From assembly GCF_000227135.1 (NCBI RefSeq), contig NC_018261.1, forward strand, positions 1,023,889 to 1,064,181: a stretch of 40,293 nucleotides of DNA, read 5' to 3'. Source of the DNA: Leishmania donovani. Taxonomy: Eukaryota > Euglenozoa > Kinetoplastea > Trypanosomatida > Trypanosomatidae. Of this stretch, positions 8,386 through 18,840 are shown piece by piece; positions within the stretch are counted from its first letter, which is position 1; the number at the start of each line of letters is the position of its first letter. A model generated the notes under the pieces. It did not search any database and had not been told where the DNA came from. It was given only the letters and a program-made list of their open reading frames with translations. Both the position numbers and the translations under genes were made by a program.

Positions 8386-10998
8386 ATGTCCCGCATAGCA
8401 TCCGGAGACTCCGTGAAGCTGCTGAAGGGACAACTATCGGAAAAGGAGTTTCGTATAGGCGAACTGGAGAACCGTGTCAAGGATCTTTTCAACGAAGCCA
8501 AAGAGCTGGATGAAAAGCTGCGTATCGCGAACCGTAATGCCCGCGTTCTTGAAGAGGAAAACAGCAACTACCACATTCGAATCAAGAACTTTGAGAAGGA
8601 TGGCGGTGCTTTGGACATCTTTCCTTTGCAGAAAGAAGCGATGAAGCTCATCCAAGAGAACGATGAGCTGCGGCAGTCGCTCACAGAGGCTGAGAGACGT
8701 GTGAGGGAAATATCCGGCCGCGAGCGCGACAGTGACCACGACGCTGACAAGCGCATTCGCGAACTGCAGAGCGAGTGCGAAAGAATGCGCAAGGAAAGAC
8801 TGCGTGAGTACAAAGAGCTGGAGAGCACTAGGCGTCTGTGTGCTGACTTGCAAAAACGCCTCGATGACGACGAGGAGACGCTGAAATCAGCAAAAGAGCT
8901 GTGGGACCAGGAGCGCGATAGGTACCAGCAGAAGATTGACGAACTACTGGACTTCAATAAGCGTGCGGAAAGGCCCCTCGTGACGCGAACTGCTTGGCAC
9001 AGGGATGGCCCTGCGGATGAGCCGCTGGAGCAATTTCTGTTGAAGGAAGAGGTTGCACAGCTGGAAAGGACGCTGAAAGAGGTCCAACACAAGAACTGGG
9101 AAAAGGAGAAGACGTGGGTTCGTACCGAGACCGAGCTGCGTCACCACATCAATGAATTGCAGGTGAGCGGCAGATCGGAGAGCCGTAACGACAATGCACT
9201 TTTCCAGGCCATGAAGGATCAAGTCAGGGCTTTGCAAGACGAAATTCAGGCTCTTCGGACTGACAGGCGGGGCTCGCGGTCGGCACAAGGCGCGCCAATG
9301 AGCTCAATGAGTACGTCCTCTACTGTGACACCGGCTGTAAAGAGCGGTGTAGTGGAGGAGTGGGCAGCTCGCTATGAATCCGTATCAAGGGAAAACGACA
9401 ACCTTCGCGATCAGGTAGACGCAGCGAAGGCAAAAATTCTCGAGCTTCAAAACCTTGTCGACGAGAAGGTAGTAGCATGCAAAGAGATGGAGCTTCGACT
9501 CGCAGCTGCACAGAAGCAACGCGCAATCGCTTCTCAGGCTCCATTGGTAGACAGGCCATCATCTATCCGCTCGACCAGTGAGCGCAGTTATGAAAGTCGT
9601 GCAACCGGTGCTCCGCGTAGCCAGGACGATGCACGCGCGATGATGGTCATGAGACAGCGCGTGCTTGACCTGGAGGCGGAGTTGAGGACACTCTGCAGCG
9701 CGCACGAGCAGAAGGAGACTATCAGCCATGCTCGCCTTAAGGATTACAAAAAACAGATCGTGGAGCTACTACGGGAAAATGCAAATCTTAGAGATGCGAG
9801 CATGGATCAGGCTGATACTGAGGGCGGATGCACTATCATGGATTTTTCGGATGGGATGATGCGTTTGACGAAGGACAAGCGGGAGTCGGTAGAGGAAGTG
9901 ATGCGACTTCTTGAATTGGCGTGGGACAGCGAAGATGAGCTGAATCGACAGCTACGTCGAGCCAAGTACCAAAATGCGGCCATGGCCGCTCAGGGTGCCT
10001 CTAAGGACGACGAGATTCAGTGTCTCCAGAAATCTGTCAGTATCTTGGAAAGCAAGCTGCGAGACATGGAGAAACGGGCGCACGACAACGGCGATTTGAA
10101 AGACGCCATGGGTGAACTAAGAAAACAACGCCGAGGTCTGACCGATGAAAACGACAAGCTTCGAAAGAAGATTGGAGATTTGGAGAAGGCTAAGGAGGAA
10201 GTAGTGCGGCAGCAGAGCGCAAAGCAAAATGATGCTAAGCGGCGTATTGAAGAGCTACAGACTGAGATTGATGATTTGACGCACAAGCTGGCCAACGCGC
10301 GTAAGGCAGGTAGTCGACCAGTCTCTCCACGCCTCAGTACCCGCTCCCCGCAACCCGGTACTCTCTCTCCGAGACCCAGCGCCCGGCGTCGCACACCTGA
10401 GGCAGCTGCTCTATCCCACTTATCTGTCCGCTCCACAGATGAGCAGCGTCGAAGTGCTGTCCCTGAAGGTGCCCACCTCGCTTTCACAGTCGTGGAATTG
10501 ACGGATGTGCTGCGCAACGGTCGACCGATCACTGAGGCCGGTCACGTCATCATCAAAGTGAAGTCCATTAAGGAGAAGTACAAGACTTCCGTAAAGTTGC
10601 TGTCTTCTGTGATCCGCTTTGATGAGACATTTGTGTTCTACCTCGCGCAGCCAGACCAGGATGTCATCACTCTGCACGTCTTTTATAAGCCGCATGGCGG
10701 GTCCCGTGAGTTTCATATCGGGGACGCCTGCTTCTCCATGGCAACACTATACCGAGGACTTCCTCGCCAGCGCATAGCTCCTGTGGTGCAGAGCCCGGGA
10801 ACAAAAGAAGCGCGTCGTGCCGCACAGGTCGAAGTGCATTTGCAAACGGATGACTTCGGAAAGACGATGGTGCATACGCAGGAGGAAGTGGAGAAGGAGA
10901 AGATGCGTTTCATCGAGCTGGTGAACAAGTTCGAGAAGGGCTCCCCAGAGATGCTGCACGCCGTGGATGTTTACATGGCGTCCAACGAGCTACAGTAG
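8386..10998 (+). CDS. CC2D: Coiled-coil and C2-domain FAZ protein, CC2D-like
   Basis: 870 residues from ATG 8386; the frame is open slightly further upstream but has no earlier ATG. Almost all of residues 1-640 is charged heptad-type coiled coil with Ser/Thr breaks around 300-325 and 385-415. A basic Ser/Pro-rich linker (~637-690) leads to a C-terminal C2-type beta sandwich (~696-825), then a short helix and the end. This order (long coiled coil, then C2) matches trypanosome CC2D, a protein needed to assemble the FAZ filament. The C2 loops lack the Asp clusters used for calcium, so calcium binding is unlikely; a protein or calcium-free lipid contact is my inference. First gene of the rightward unit, facing FAZ1 across the strand switch. 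Orthology rests on architecture and recalled gene order. Confidence -1.
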   Translation: MSRIASGDSVKLLKGQLSEKEFRIGELENRVKDLFNEAKELDEKLRIANRNARVLEEENSNYHIRIKNFEKDGGALDIFPLQKEAMKLIQENDELRQSLTEAERRVREISGRERDSDHDADKRIRELQSECERMRKERLREYKELESTRRLCADLQKRLDDDEETLKSAKELWDQERDRYQQKIDELLDFNKRAERPLVTRTAWHRDGPADEPLEQFLLKEEVAQLERTLKEVQHKNWEKEKTWVRTETELRHHINELQVSGRSESRNDNALFQAMKDQVRALQDEIQALRTDRRGSRSAQGAPMSSMSTSSTVTPAVKSGVVEEWAARYESVSRENDNLRDQVDAAKAKILELQNLVDEKVVACKEMELRLAAAQKQRAIASQAPLVDRPSSIRSTSERSYESRATGAPRSQDDARAMMVMRQRVLDLEAELRTLCSAHEQKETISHARLKDYKKQIVELLRENANLRDASMDQADTEGGCTIMDFSDGMMRLTKDKRESVEEVMRLLELAWDSEDELNRQLRRAKYQNAAMAAQGASKDDEIQCLQKSVSILESKLRDMEKRAHDNGDLKDAMGELRKQRRGLTDENDKLRKKIGDLEKAKEEVVRQQSAKQNDAKRRIEELQTEIDDLTHKLANARKAGSRPVSPRLSTRSPQPGTLSPRPSARRRTPEAAALSHLSVRSTDEQRRSAVPEGAHLAFTVVELTDVLRNGRPITEAGHVIIKVKSIKEKYKTSVKLLSSVIRFDETFVFYLAQPDQDVITLHVFYKPHGGSREFHIGDACFSMATLYRGLPRQRIAPVVQSPGTKEARRAAQVEVHLQTDDFGKTMVHTQEEVEKEKMRFIELVNKFEKGSPEMLHAVDVYMASNELQ

Positions 10999-13900
10999 CT
11001 TTTCGCGCGCATCGACTGCACAGGCGCCAAGGGCGGAGTCTTCGCAGTGATTCCTTTTTGTGACATGCGTGTGCGTGTGTACGCCAGTGGGTGGGGATGA
11101 GTACGTGTCTGCTTTTAGCTGTTTTCCGTTTCCATTTGCGTAGATTTTTTCTCTCTCATGTGTTTAGTTTCTTGAATGTTGGCTTCTCGTTTGGAGAAGC
11201 ACTAGCAGCGGTGCTATAGATGTGCGCGGAATGCGAACCGTTTGCGAGCGCGCGCTCTCGCGTGTCTCTTTTTTTTTTCGGCTGCAGTCAGCACGAGCTG
11301 ACTTCGTTTGAGGGCGTTTGTTTCCTACGCGCGCATTTTCTGCTGTGCGTGTATATGTATATGTGTGTGCATGCGTGTATGCGTTGAGGTGCACTTGAGC
11401 AGGATTGCTTGAGACAAAAAGGCAAGCAAGCCAACACATCAGCAGTAGCGTTTTGCAAGTACAATGAAAGTGAAAGCAAGAAAACACCGCTACTTTTTCT
11501 TGTTTTCTCTATTGTCACACTCTGCTCTCACTGCCCTACTTCTCCTGATACGCTGTGTTTGTTTACATCTGGCTTCATTTCGTCGCTTGCTTTTTTTTTA
11601 CTAGTTGGATGCGGTATTTGAATCGCAAGGACGAGTCTTGTCTTGTTCCCTGTTCGCTTCGAGACTGCAACAGCGAGGTGTAAAATGTCTCTTTTTTTTT
11701 GGCAGTCTGCCGTCACGGTACCGCTATCTTTAGCACATTTTTCTTCGCTTTCCTTATGCTGGCTTTTTCTTTGTGTTTGCGCTCGCTTGTGATCTGCGCT
11801 GTGTGGTATGTCAAGCCCTCTCTCTCGTGCTTTCATTCGGTCTCCCTTCCTTTCTTCTCCGTGATGGCCACTCTTGTGAAGCCTTCCACATTTTTTTTTT
11901 GTTTCTGTGTTTCACCATTGCTCTTTTTTTCCTTTGACCTTTGCCAACATCATTTTCGAGAGCAGCGTGCTAAGAGCACGCGCATCATTTCGCCCTCGCT
12001 CTCTTCCTTTTCTCGGGCGAGAGGGGGGCTGGGCACTGCTAAAAGGTCCTCTTTTCTGTTGATCAGCGGTGTGAGTATGCTATCTTGAGTATTGTAGGCG
12101 CTCAGGTGTACAACCTGGCGCATTACGAAGTCTAGTAGAGGTGATGACGCGTCTGTTACGAAGAGAAAATATTGCATGATACTCGTTTTCTTGAAGCGCA
12201 CGCCATCAACTGGTTTTCCTGTGTGTCTCTTCCCTTCATATGGTTTTCTCATCGCTGTCTTGGCGTTTGCGCGATGCGCTTTCCTGCACACCTTCCGACA
12301 TCCACGTGCGACTCTCGACACGCACCACGGAGAAGGAACAAAACGGTTGCGTTTCAGCTAGGCTCTCACTGTAAGGTTCTTGACGCTTCGTGACTCATGC
12401 CGAGCCTTCTGTTCGCTTCTACGTTGACGAAGCTAAGAAACCAAACCGCAAAAAGATGGAAAAAGCGAACGAAAGAGGCAGCAATGCATTTGTTTTCTCT
12501 TCATCTCTGCGTTCTCCGCTCTCGCCGACTCCCACCCACCCCCACTTTTCGGAACGCATATGCGTCCTCATTCTTCGGTCGACACTACCATGGAAGAGGC
12601 GGCGGAACGGAGAGAGTGTGATGAAAGGTAGACGGGTAGCCCCCCTCCCCCTCCCCCGCACGCAGTAACAACAGAAAAGCGCTTCTGCTCCTTTCAGTGG
12701 CAAAGATAACTATCCGCCACAACAGCCTTAACGGAAAGCGAAACGAAGACAGGCGTCCTTTTCCGTGATATTGCCTTTTCTCTCCATTCTTCTGCACAAG
12801 AGCACCAGGATACAAAAGCACGGGAGGGAGGCAACGCCTTGTGTTTGGCTTCCTGCTTGACGCGCCGTTGTTCATCAGCATAGATTCTCCTTTTTTTTGT
12901 TTCGGAATTCCGTGCTTGAACTGGGAAGCTTCAGTTTCGTTCTCTTCTTGACGGCCACATCCTTTTCCCCTTTCCCTCCACCACTCCTTTTGTTTTGCGC
13001 TTGGCGTCTTCGAGTTAGAGGGTAGCGCAGAGGTATACATGTATGCATGAATATGTGTGTTTGTGTGTGCTTGTAGATGAGATTGCGTGTGCTTTTTTTT
13101 TTACAAAACACAAACACACGAACGAAGAAAAAATAACAACAGCATCGGCAGCGACCTTGATGCAGGTATGAAGGTGGCAGTCAGGGAGCTCCATCAGACG
13201 GGAAGGGAGAGAGAGGTGGAGGCCAGCATAGCTTCAGGCGCAGCGATGAGGTTTGAAACATGTACACCTACCATAAAAAACGTTCGCTGATGCGGATGTG
13301 CCTTGACGCGCGCCGTGTGCTGAAGGGTATCACCTCGTAGTGCCAGCTTCGCAGTCGAGATTTCTGTCTCATTTTTTTTTTTACTGCGTCATTGTCAGTG
13401 TGTCCTGTGAGGACCACAGAGAGAGCAAGCGTATCAGCCAGCTGCCGTGAATTGCTCTTAACAAAACCTACCCACTCAGGAGTTCTCCACTGACCTCTTA
13501 GGTGCGAAGCTGCTGCGGCCTACTCCTCAATATCGTTGATGTACGGTGCATATTTATTTCCTGCTGTGATCTGGTCTCTCTGGAAAAGAAGCCATTCTGT
13601 TCCTCTCCCTTGATTACTCCTTCCGTGATGCGCTTCGCATTCTCCCCTTTTCGACCGTCCCCATTTTTTTCTGCATCGCGCTACATTCCGCGCTGTCATT
13701 GCACTCTGTGTGTGTATATGTGGGCTTGCGTCTGAAAAAACGCCGACGTCACTTATGCAACCGCCAACATCTGTGCCTCCCTTGCTTTCTTGCAGAACGA
13801 CAACCGCACCAAAGCCAAGCAGTTCAGAAAGAATACAAGGGCCAAAGACATCAGCAGGGCATTTCCATAAGAGGCGGCCACCACTTTTTCCCGTTGACCT

Positions 13901-14189
13901 GCTCAGCGCTCTTACTATCCCGATTGCTCATGGCTCTGGAGACGAAAAAAATCAAGCGCACGAAGCACACACGAACAACTGTAAGGCCACGGCACAAGAT
14001 TGTTTCTTTACCACCGAAACACAGGCACAGCGAGAGACACGCGATTGCATGCCTGTTACCCGCGTGACTTGGCTTGATGGTGTCTTACAAACCTGAGCGT
14101 TTTGCTACCGTACGGGATCCTTGCCGGATCACTCGCGCATAGGGTCGCGTCACAGGCTCGTGCCACAACCTCCTCCTCTTGCACTGGCT
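10999..14189. other. Spacer: CC2D 3' UTR and next 5' UTR; no gene seen
   Basis: Pyrimidine-rich sequence with GT-rich patches (11047-11100, 11344-11385, 13050-13075) and several T8-T10 runs. Frames are short, show no coding bias and start at random ATGs. Small upstream ORFs occur just before the next gene, for example ATG at 14049 with a stop 15 codons later. Most of it is probably untranslated sequence. Confidence -1.
13777..13795 (+). promoter_or_regulatory. Candidate spliced-leader acceptor upstream of the stalk-domain gene
   Basis: CCTCCCTTGCTTTCTTGCAG is a near-ideal pyrimidine tract plus AG (13794-13795), about 395 bases before ATG 14190. Use of this site would leave upstream ATGs in the leader. 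A second option is the tract at 14169-14180 with AG at 14216-14217, which would bypass ATG 14190 and make ATG 14268 the first start. Confidence -1.
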
Positions 14190-16121
14190 ATGTGCGCGCG
14201 CGGATTGCCGCGTCTAGAACGCCTGAAAGCTGAAAAAGGAGTTGAAAAGAAGGAACGCGGCGCAGGCATGAACTCAATCACGAATAGGGTGATAGCATAT
14301 CGCCTTCCACAAGATGGGGCGGGGGAGGAGGCCTACGGCCTGTGCCTTCGAAAAGAAGGGAACACGCTGCGCGTGATGTTGTTGCAGAAGGAGGACAACT
14401 ACGAGCGACCACTGAGGTCAGTGTTGCGCAAGCTATCCGACGAGGATGCCGTCGTGAGCGAGCTCGAGAACCGCTTTAAGTCACTGCAGTCGAGTCTGAT
14501 AGAGGAGAATGATGCGGCGAGGCAGAAGAAGTGCCGCTTGCAAAAGAGAATGCTACAGTGGGCTATTCGCCGATTGGAGGGGGTCGAGGAGAAAGAGTGG
14601 GCACTGCTGTCGCAGCAACGCTGCCCTTCTGCCATGGTTAGCTGTATTGGATGCACCGTGGCTTCCATCGCTGTAGGGAAGAGTCTTGTGTCATCTACGT
14701 GGACTGATGCGCAAAGGTTGTTCCGCAGTGGCAAGGAAATGGTGCTGCAGCTGCGTCAGGTTGGCGAGCAGCGGATGGACAGGTCTCTGTATGACTCCAT
14801 CGAAGAGACGTATTTGTCCGACTCGACCTTGTCTTACTCATCCGTGTCGCAGGAGTCGCTGTCGCTTGGCGTCCTGCACAAGTGGATCACGGCTTTCATG
14901 GATTACCAACGTGCCTGCTACATGGAGGGCGGGGACGCGGAGCTGCAGCAACAGATGACCGACTGTCAGAGCAGCCTGGAATCGGCGCGCGAGCGGCGCA
15001 GCTCGCTGGCGAAGCAGGTAGATCTCATCAAAAAAGGAAATTGCTACAGTCGCACCCAGACGGTACGCAGTGTCCCCATAGAGCACGTCCTCTACCTCAT
15101 GACATCGGAGAAGGTTACGACCCGGCAGTACCTTCTCAAGGAGCGCGTCCCTCTCGAATCGCTGGAGGAGGCGCTGACGAACTCGCTTGCTGGTCCGCAA
15201 AGTGCCCGCGGCTGTCGCGACGAGAAAACTAGAATGACGGCGCTTTCTTTCCCTCGGGTGGAACACCCTGTCGCAGAAGCCAGACACACGGATCGCACCC
15301 CCACCGGTGCCTCGAAGCACCCTTCGCCGAAGGCTGAGTCGGCGCGGGCAGGATCGCGGGTGAGCGGGCGTCACGTTCGACGGCCGCGTGCCTCCACAGA
15401 CGACGGTGGAAATATGGACGGTGCCGAGAGTCGCTGTGCCGCTGTGCCGTCCTCGACCGATTCATTGAGGGAACAGAGGGATAAAATCCACGCTGCGAGG
15501 GAGGTAAAACGTGCATCTCGCAGGAGCAGTGGCTCGTTGTTGTCGAGTGGCAAGGCTGCAGTGGCACGCGCCATGGAGACCACCACTACAACAACAGGTG
15601 CCGTCGCTGCTTCTTTTTCTTCGACCACCCATGCTGACAGGGAAACCGGCGCGTCTTTTCCGTCATGTGAGCCCAGCACTCCTTCAGCATCTGCTGATGC
15701 CCAGCACGTACTGGCAGATGTCAAAAACCACTTTAAAAACGTGCAGGAGACCCTGCTGGCATGCTTGGAGGAGTACGAGCAGCTGGAGGATAAGTACTCG
15801 AACACCGTAGAGCAGAGTAAGCAGCTTCTGCATACTTTAGAGGAGCGTGACGACGAGATTGCGCGGCTGCGCGAGGACTTGTCACGGGCGACAAAGAAGC
15901 AGCTCTTGGCAAGCCGTCTAATTTCGCTACTGCAGCGGAATCAGCGTGGGGCTTCAAGCGGTGGCCGGTGCAACGAAGACCAGAACTGTAGTGATGAGGC
16001 TCGGCTTCAACCAAAGACTTCCAGCGCATGCGATGCGGGGACTTTTGCGAGGCACGTGGAGTACTTGCTGGATGATACGCTGGATTTTGTTCGAGGGGCT
16101 GCTGCGGCTCCAGTCATGTGA
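14190..16121 (+). CDS. FAZ1-N-terminus-like protein with dynein-stalk / microtubule-binding-like domain
   Basis: 643 residues from the first ATG; an alternative start at 14268 (617 aa) would place a conserved-looking module, beginning NRVIAYRL, near the N-terminus as in FAZ1. Seen in order (numbering from 14190): beta-rich module (~32-70), coiled coil (~90-143), an all-helical segment starting CPSAMVS (~145-245), coiled coil (~250-285), a short segment resembling one downstream of the stalk in FAZ1 (~300-345), a low-complexity Ser/Thr/Ala/Arg region (~350-510), and a C-terminal coiled coil (~530-600). The helical segment resembles a dynein heavy-chain microtubule-binding domain between its two stalk helices, including a PxxV start and a late LxKWxxAxxxY-type helix. 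There are no AAA motor motifs. Microtubule binding at the FAZ is inference. I do not recognise a named orthologue. Confidence -1.
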   Translation: MCARGLPRLERLKAEKGVEKKERGAGMNSITNRVIAYRLPQDGAGEEAYGLCLRKEGNTLRVMLLQKEDNYERPLRSVLRKLSDEDAVVSELENRFKSLQSSLIEENDAARQKKCRLQKRMLQWAIRRLEGVEEKEWALLSQQRCPSAMVSCIGCTVASIAVGKSLVSSTWTDAQRLFRSGKEMVLQLRQVGEQRMDRSLYDSIEETYLSDSTLSYSSVSQESLSLGVLHKWITAFMDYQRACYMEGGDAELQQQMTDCQSSLESARERRSSLAKQVDLIKKGNCYSRTQTVRSVPIEHVLYLMTSEKVTTRQYLLKERVPLESLEEALTNSLAGPQSARGCRDEKTRMTALSFPRVEHPVAEARHTDRTPTGASKHPSPKAESARAGSRVSGRHVRRPRASTDDGGNMDGAESRCAAVPSSTDSLREQRDKIHAAREVKRASRRSSGSLLSSGKAAVARAMETTTTTTGAVAASFSSTTHADRETGASFPSCEPSTPSASADAQHVLADVKNHFKNVQETLLACLEEYEQLEDKYSNTVEQSKQLLHTLEERDDEIARLREDLSRATKKQLLASRLISLLQRNQRGASSGGRCNEDQNCSDEARLQPKTSSACDAGTFARHVEYLLDDTLDFVRGAAAAPVM

Positions 16122-16945
16122 GCAGGCGCACTGATGAGTGTCTAAAAAACAGCCTTTACGTGGCGCGCTGGAGCGCCTCAAAAGTCGCGCGCGGCGTTTG
16201 CTCCCCATCTCGCCCTGCCGTGAATGTGCTGTGTGTGTGTGTGCTCCGACGTGTGCAGGAGTAGATCTGTGGATAAAAGAGGAAGTGTGAGGGAGGCGAT
16301 GGAAACTAAGGATGGACGGCACGCGCGGTTGTGCGTGTGTGCGCTGCTCTTTTTCCGCTCTTTCCCACCCCGCTCGGCGCACGTGCATGTACGATGGAGG
16401 GGCTGGGTAGGGAAAAGCACATGAAAACAGGACGGAAAGAGAAAAAGTAGCGAAGGGTATTTACGCAACTCAAGGGGCCAGTGGTTTTCAACGATTTTTT
16501 TTTCGCGTGACATTTCTGCATCAGTTGTCACTATGTAAACGCACTCTAGGGACGTCCCGGAAGGAAATGATTTACAGGGGCGGGAGAGGGTTTGGTGAGG
16601 TAGCATAGCTGGGGCCGCACAACCATCGCGCCACCATTCACATGACTGCTCCCTCGAACCTTCCCCCCCCCCCTAATCACACAGAGAAAGGCTCCTGCCA
16701 AAGACCCTTTCATCGCTTGATGCATTTTTCTCGGTTCGACCCAAATGCTCTTTATTTCGCGTTTACTTAGCTTCTCCACTCTTGTAGTTCCTGCTGTTTG
16801 CTCTTTTTCGTGTTGTTTCTCTACTCCAGCTTTCAGTAGGGCCTAGAACGCTCTCGGTGCCAGCGTCTCTCTGTTTGGGTGCGCGGAAAGAAAACGAGAC
16901 TTCTTAAAGAGAGGGTGGAGGTGGCCAACGATACACGCGTACGCT

Positions 16946-16964
16946 CACACACACACACACACAC
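16946..16964. repeat. (CA)n microsatellite
   Basis: A run of nine to ten CA dinucleotides in the spacer after the stalk-domain gene. Expected to vary in length between strains. Confidence -1.
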
Positions 16965-18808
16965 GTCCATACACCCACAGGCCGAGAACACGAAGAAAAA
17001 AAAGGGTGGTGAAATGCGCTTTTTTTGATTTTTGGCGTATCGCTGCGTGATTCATTTTCTTTTCCTTTTATTGTGCGTTCACTTATCTCTGTTTCTCCTC
17101 TTCTCCGTGCACTTGTTTTGCTTGCTTTCTTTTTTTTTTCCAGCACCCTCTCTTTTTCGCTTATATCACGTATCTTTTTTTTCCTTTGATGCTCGCGTGC
17201 TTACATCTTCTTACCGTTGCGTTTGGCCACCCACCCACCCACTACCACCGCCGCCTTCCTCCTGCTGCTGCTTTTCTTGCCTGAGTCATACTGTGTGCTT
17301 CTGCTTCTACGTTTTTTTTTTTCAGTTTGCCTCCTCATACAGCTAGATTTCTCCACTTGATGCTCTTGCTCTTTAACGTGCGCTCTCGTGTGCGTCTTCC
17401 TCTGGAAAGTAATTGCCCACTGTGTACGCTTTTCATTGTCGTCATCTCTCACTGTGGCACCTTTTTTTTTCGCTCTTCTCATTCTCACAATTGCAAGCCT
17501 GATCTCCCAGTAGTGCAAACCATGCGACTGATACGCGAAAGGGGGAAGGAATAGAGAGAGGGATTCGTGGAGGGCCATTTCATCGCACGCTGTGTTTGTC
17601 GGTGCTATTGGTGGCCCTTTCACTTCTGAAGTCTTGTTTTCTAGCTTGTCTTCCCACTCGTTGTGGCAGTGCAAGACTCACAGGAAAGCGGACAGGCTCA
17701 GCTGAAAGAAGATTTGGAAGACAAACAACCAGGCAGCGTAAGTCTTTTTTTCACACGTCATCCCGATGCGATTGCTACGCATCGGTGCCTCTTGTGTGCA
17801 CTGCGTGGTAATGTGAAACGACGGTCTTTGCGTTGTAGAGGATGAGTTACGACTGCTGAATGGCGTGGCGGTCGTTGCCCAAATCCACATGCAAAACGCA
17901 CACCCAAGCGTCAGCAGAATCTCCCCAATCTTCCATACAGGCGCAAGATTAGGTAGCGCAACATCGGCGGCAGGAAGGATGGGGGATGCACAGGTTCCGG
18001 GCGTCTTGCTTTCCAGTACGAAAAAATGGAACGCAAGGCGTTTGCCTTCTCCCGCGAAAGCTCTTAGAAATGATACAGCGCGGCATGCCTGTGTTTTTGC
18101 GTGTGGGGGTGCGCACTACTCCCTCCCCCCACCCCACTCCAGCCCGCCCGCACGACAATAGCGACGTAACGAATAACCAGTGAAAAAACGGAACTCTACG
18201 CGAAAGGAAGGAACCGAGCGAATTAAGGCTTTGATCCAAAGTTACGTGGCGTGCCAGCAGCACGCCTCTGAGCCGCACAGTAGCCTTTGCTCTTGTCGCC
18301 TCGGTACTCTCTCCCGAGGTAGTGCGAAGAGGAAACGAAAGAGTAAGAGTTGCACTCATGCCGCCTTGAGTAGACGTTCCGCGAGTGTGGCACGCTACTC
18401 TATGCGACATCGTGGCCGCATGCTCTTCCCTCTTCTCTCGCCCCGTGCATGGCCTCGTTCGTTATCCATGTGCTCTTCGTGCCCGGCTTTCTTCGCCCTC
18501 TCCACTTCCTTCTTTCCTCTGCCCATTCTCTTCCTCCCACTCGTCTACGGTGATAACGTTTTTTTTTTCTTTTGTCCTCCATTTGTTCCTTGCGTGCGCT
18601 CTGCCGGATCTCTGCATTATGGAATGGACCTCCTTCGAAATTTTACAGGTGAGGTTCCGACCAGTGCTTTTGCTCCTTTTTTTGTGTGTGCCTTGACGAC
18701 GAGTAAGGCAACGCCGAGATTCTCATTTCGCCTCGTTGACCTCTCTCTCTTTCCCTGATGTGCAAATCTGGCAACTAAGCACCCCCGCCTCTCCCTTACA
18801 CCACATCG

Positions 18809-18836
<28 letters not shown>
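18809..18836. repeat. (AC)14 microsatellite
   Basis: Uninterrupted 28-base AC run followed by interrupted ACACA sequence. It is the longest dinucleotide array in the window and lies in noncoding spacer. Confidence -1.
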
Positions 18837-18840
<4 letters not shown>

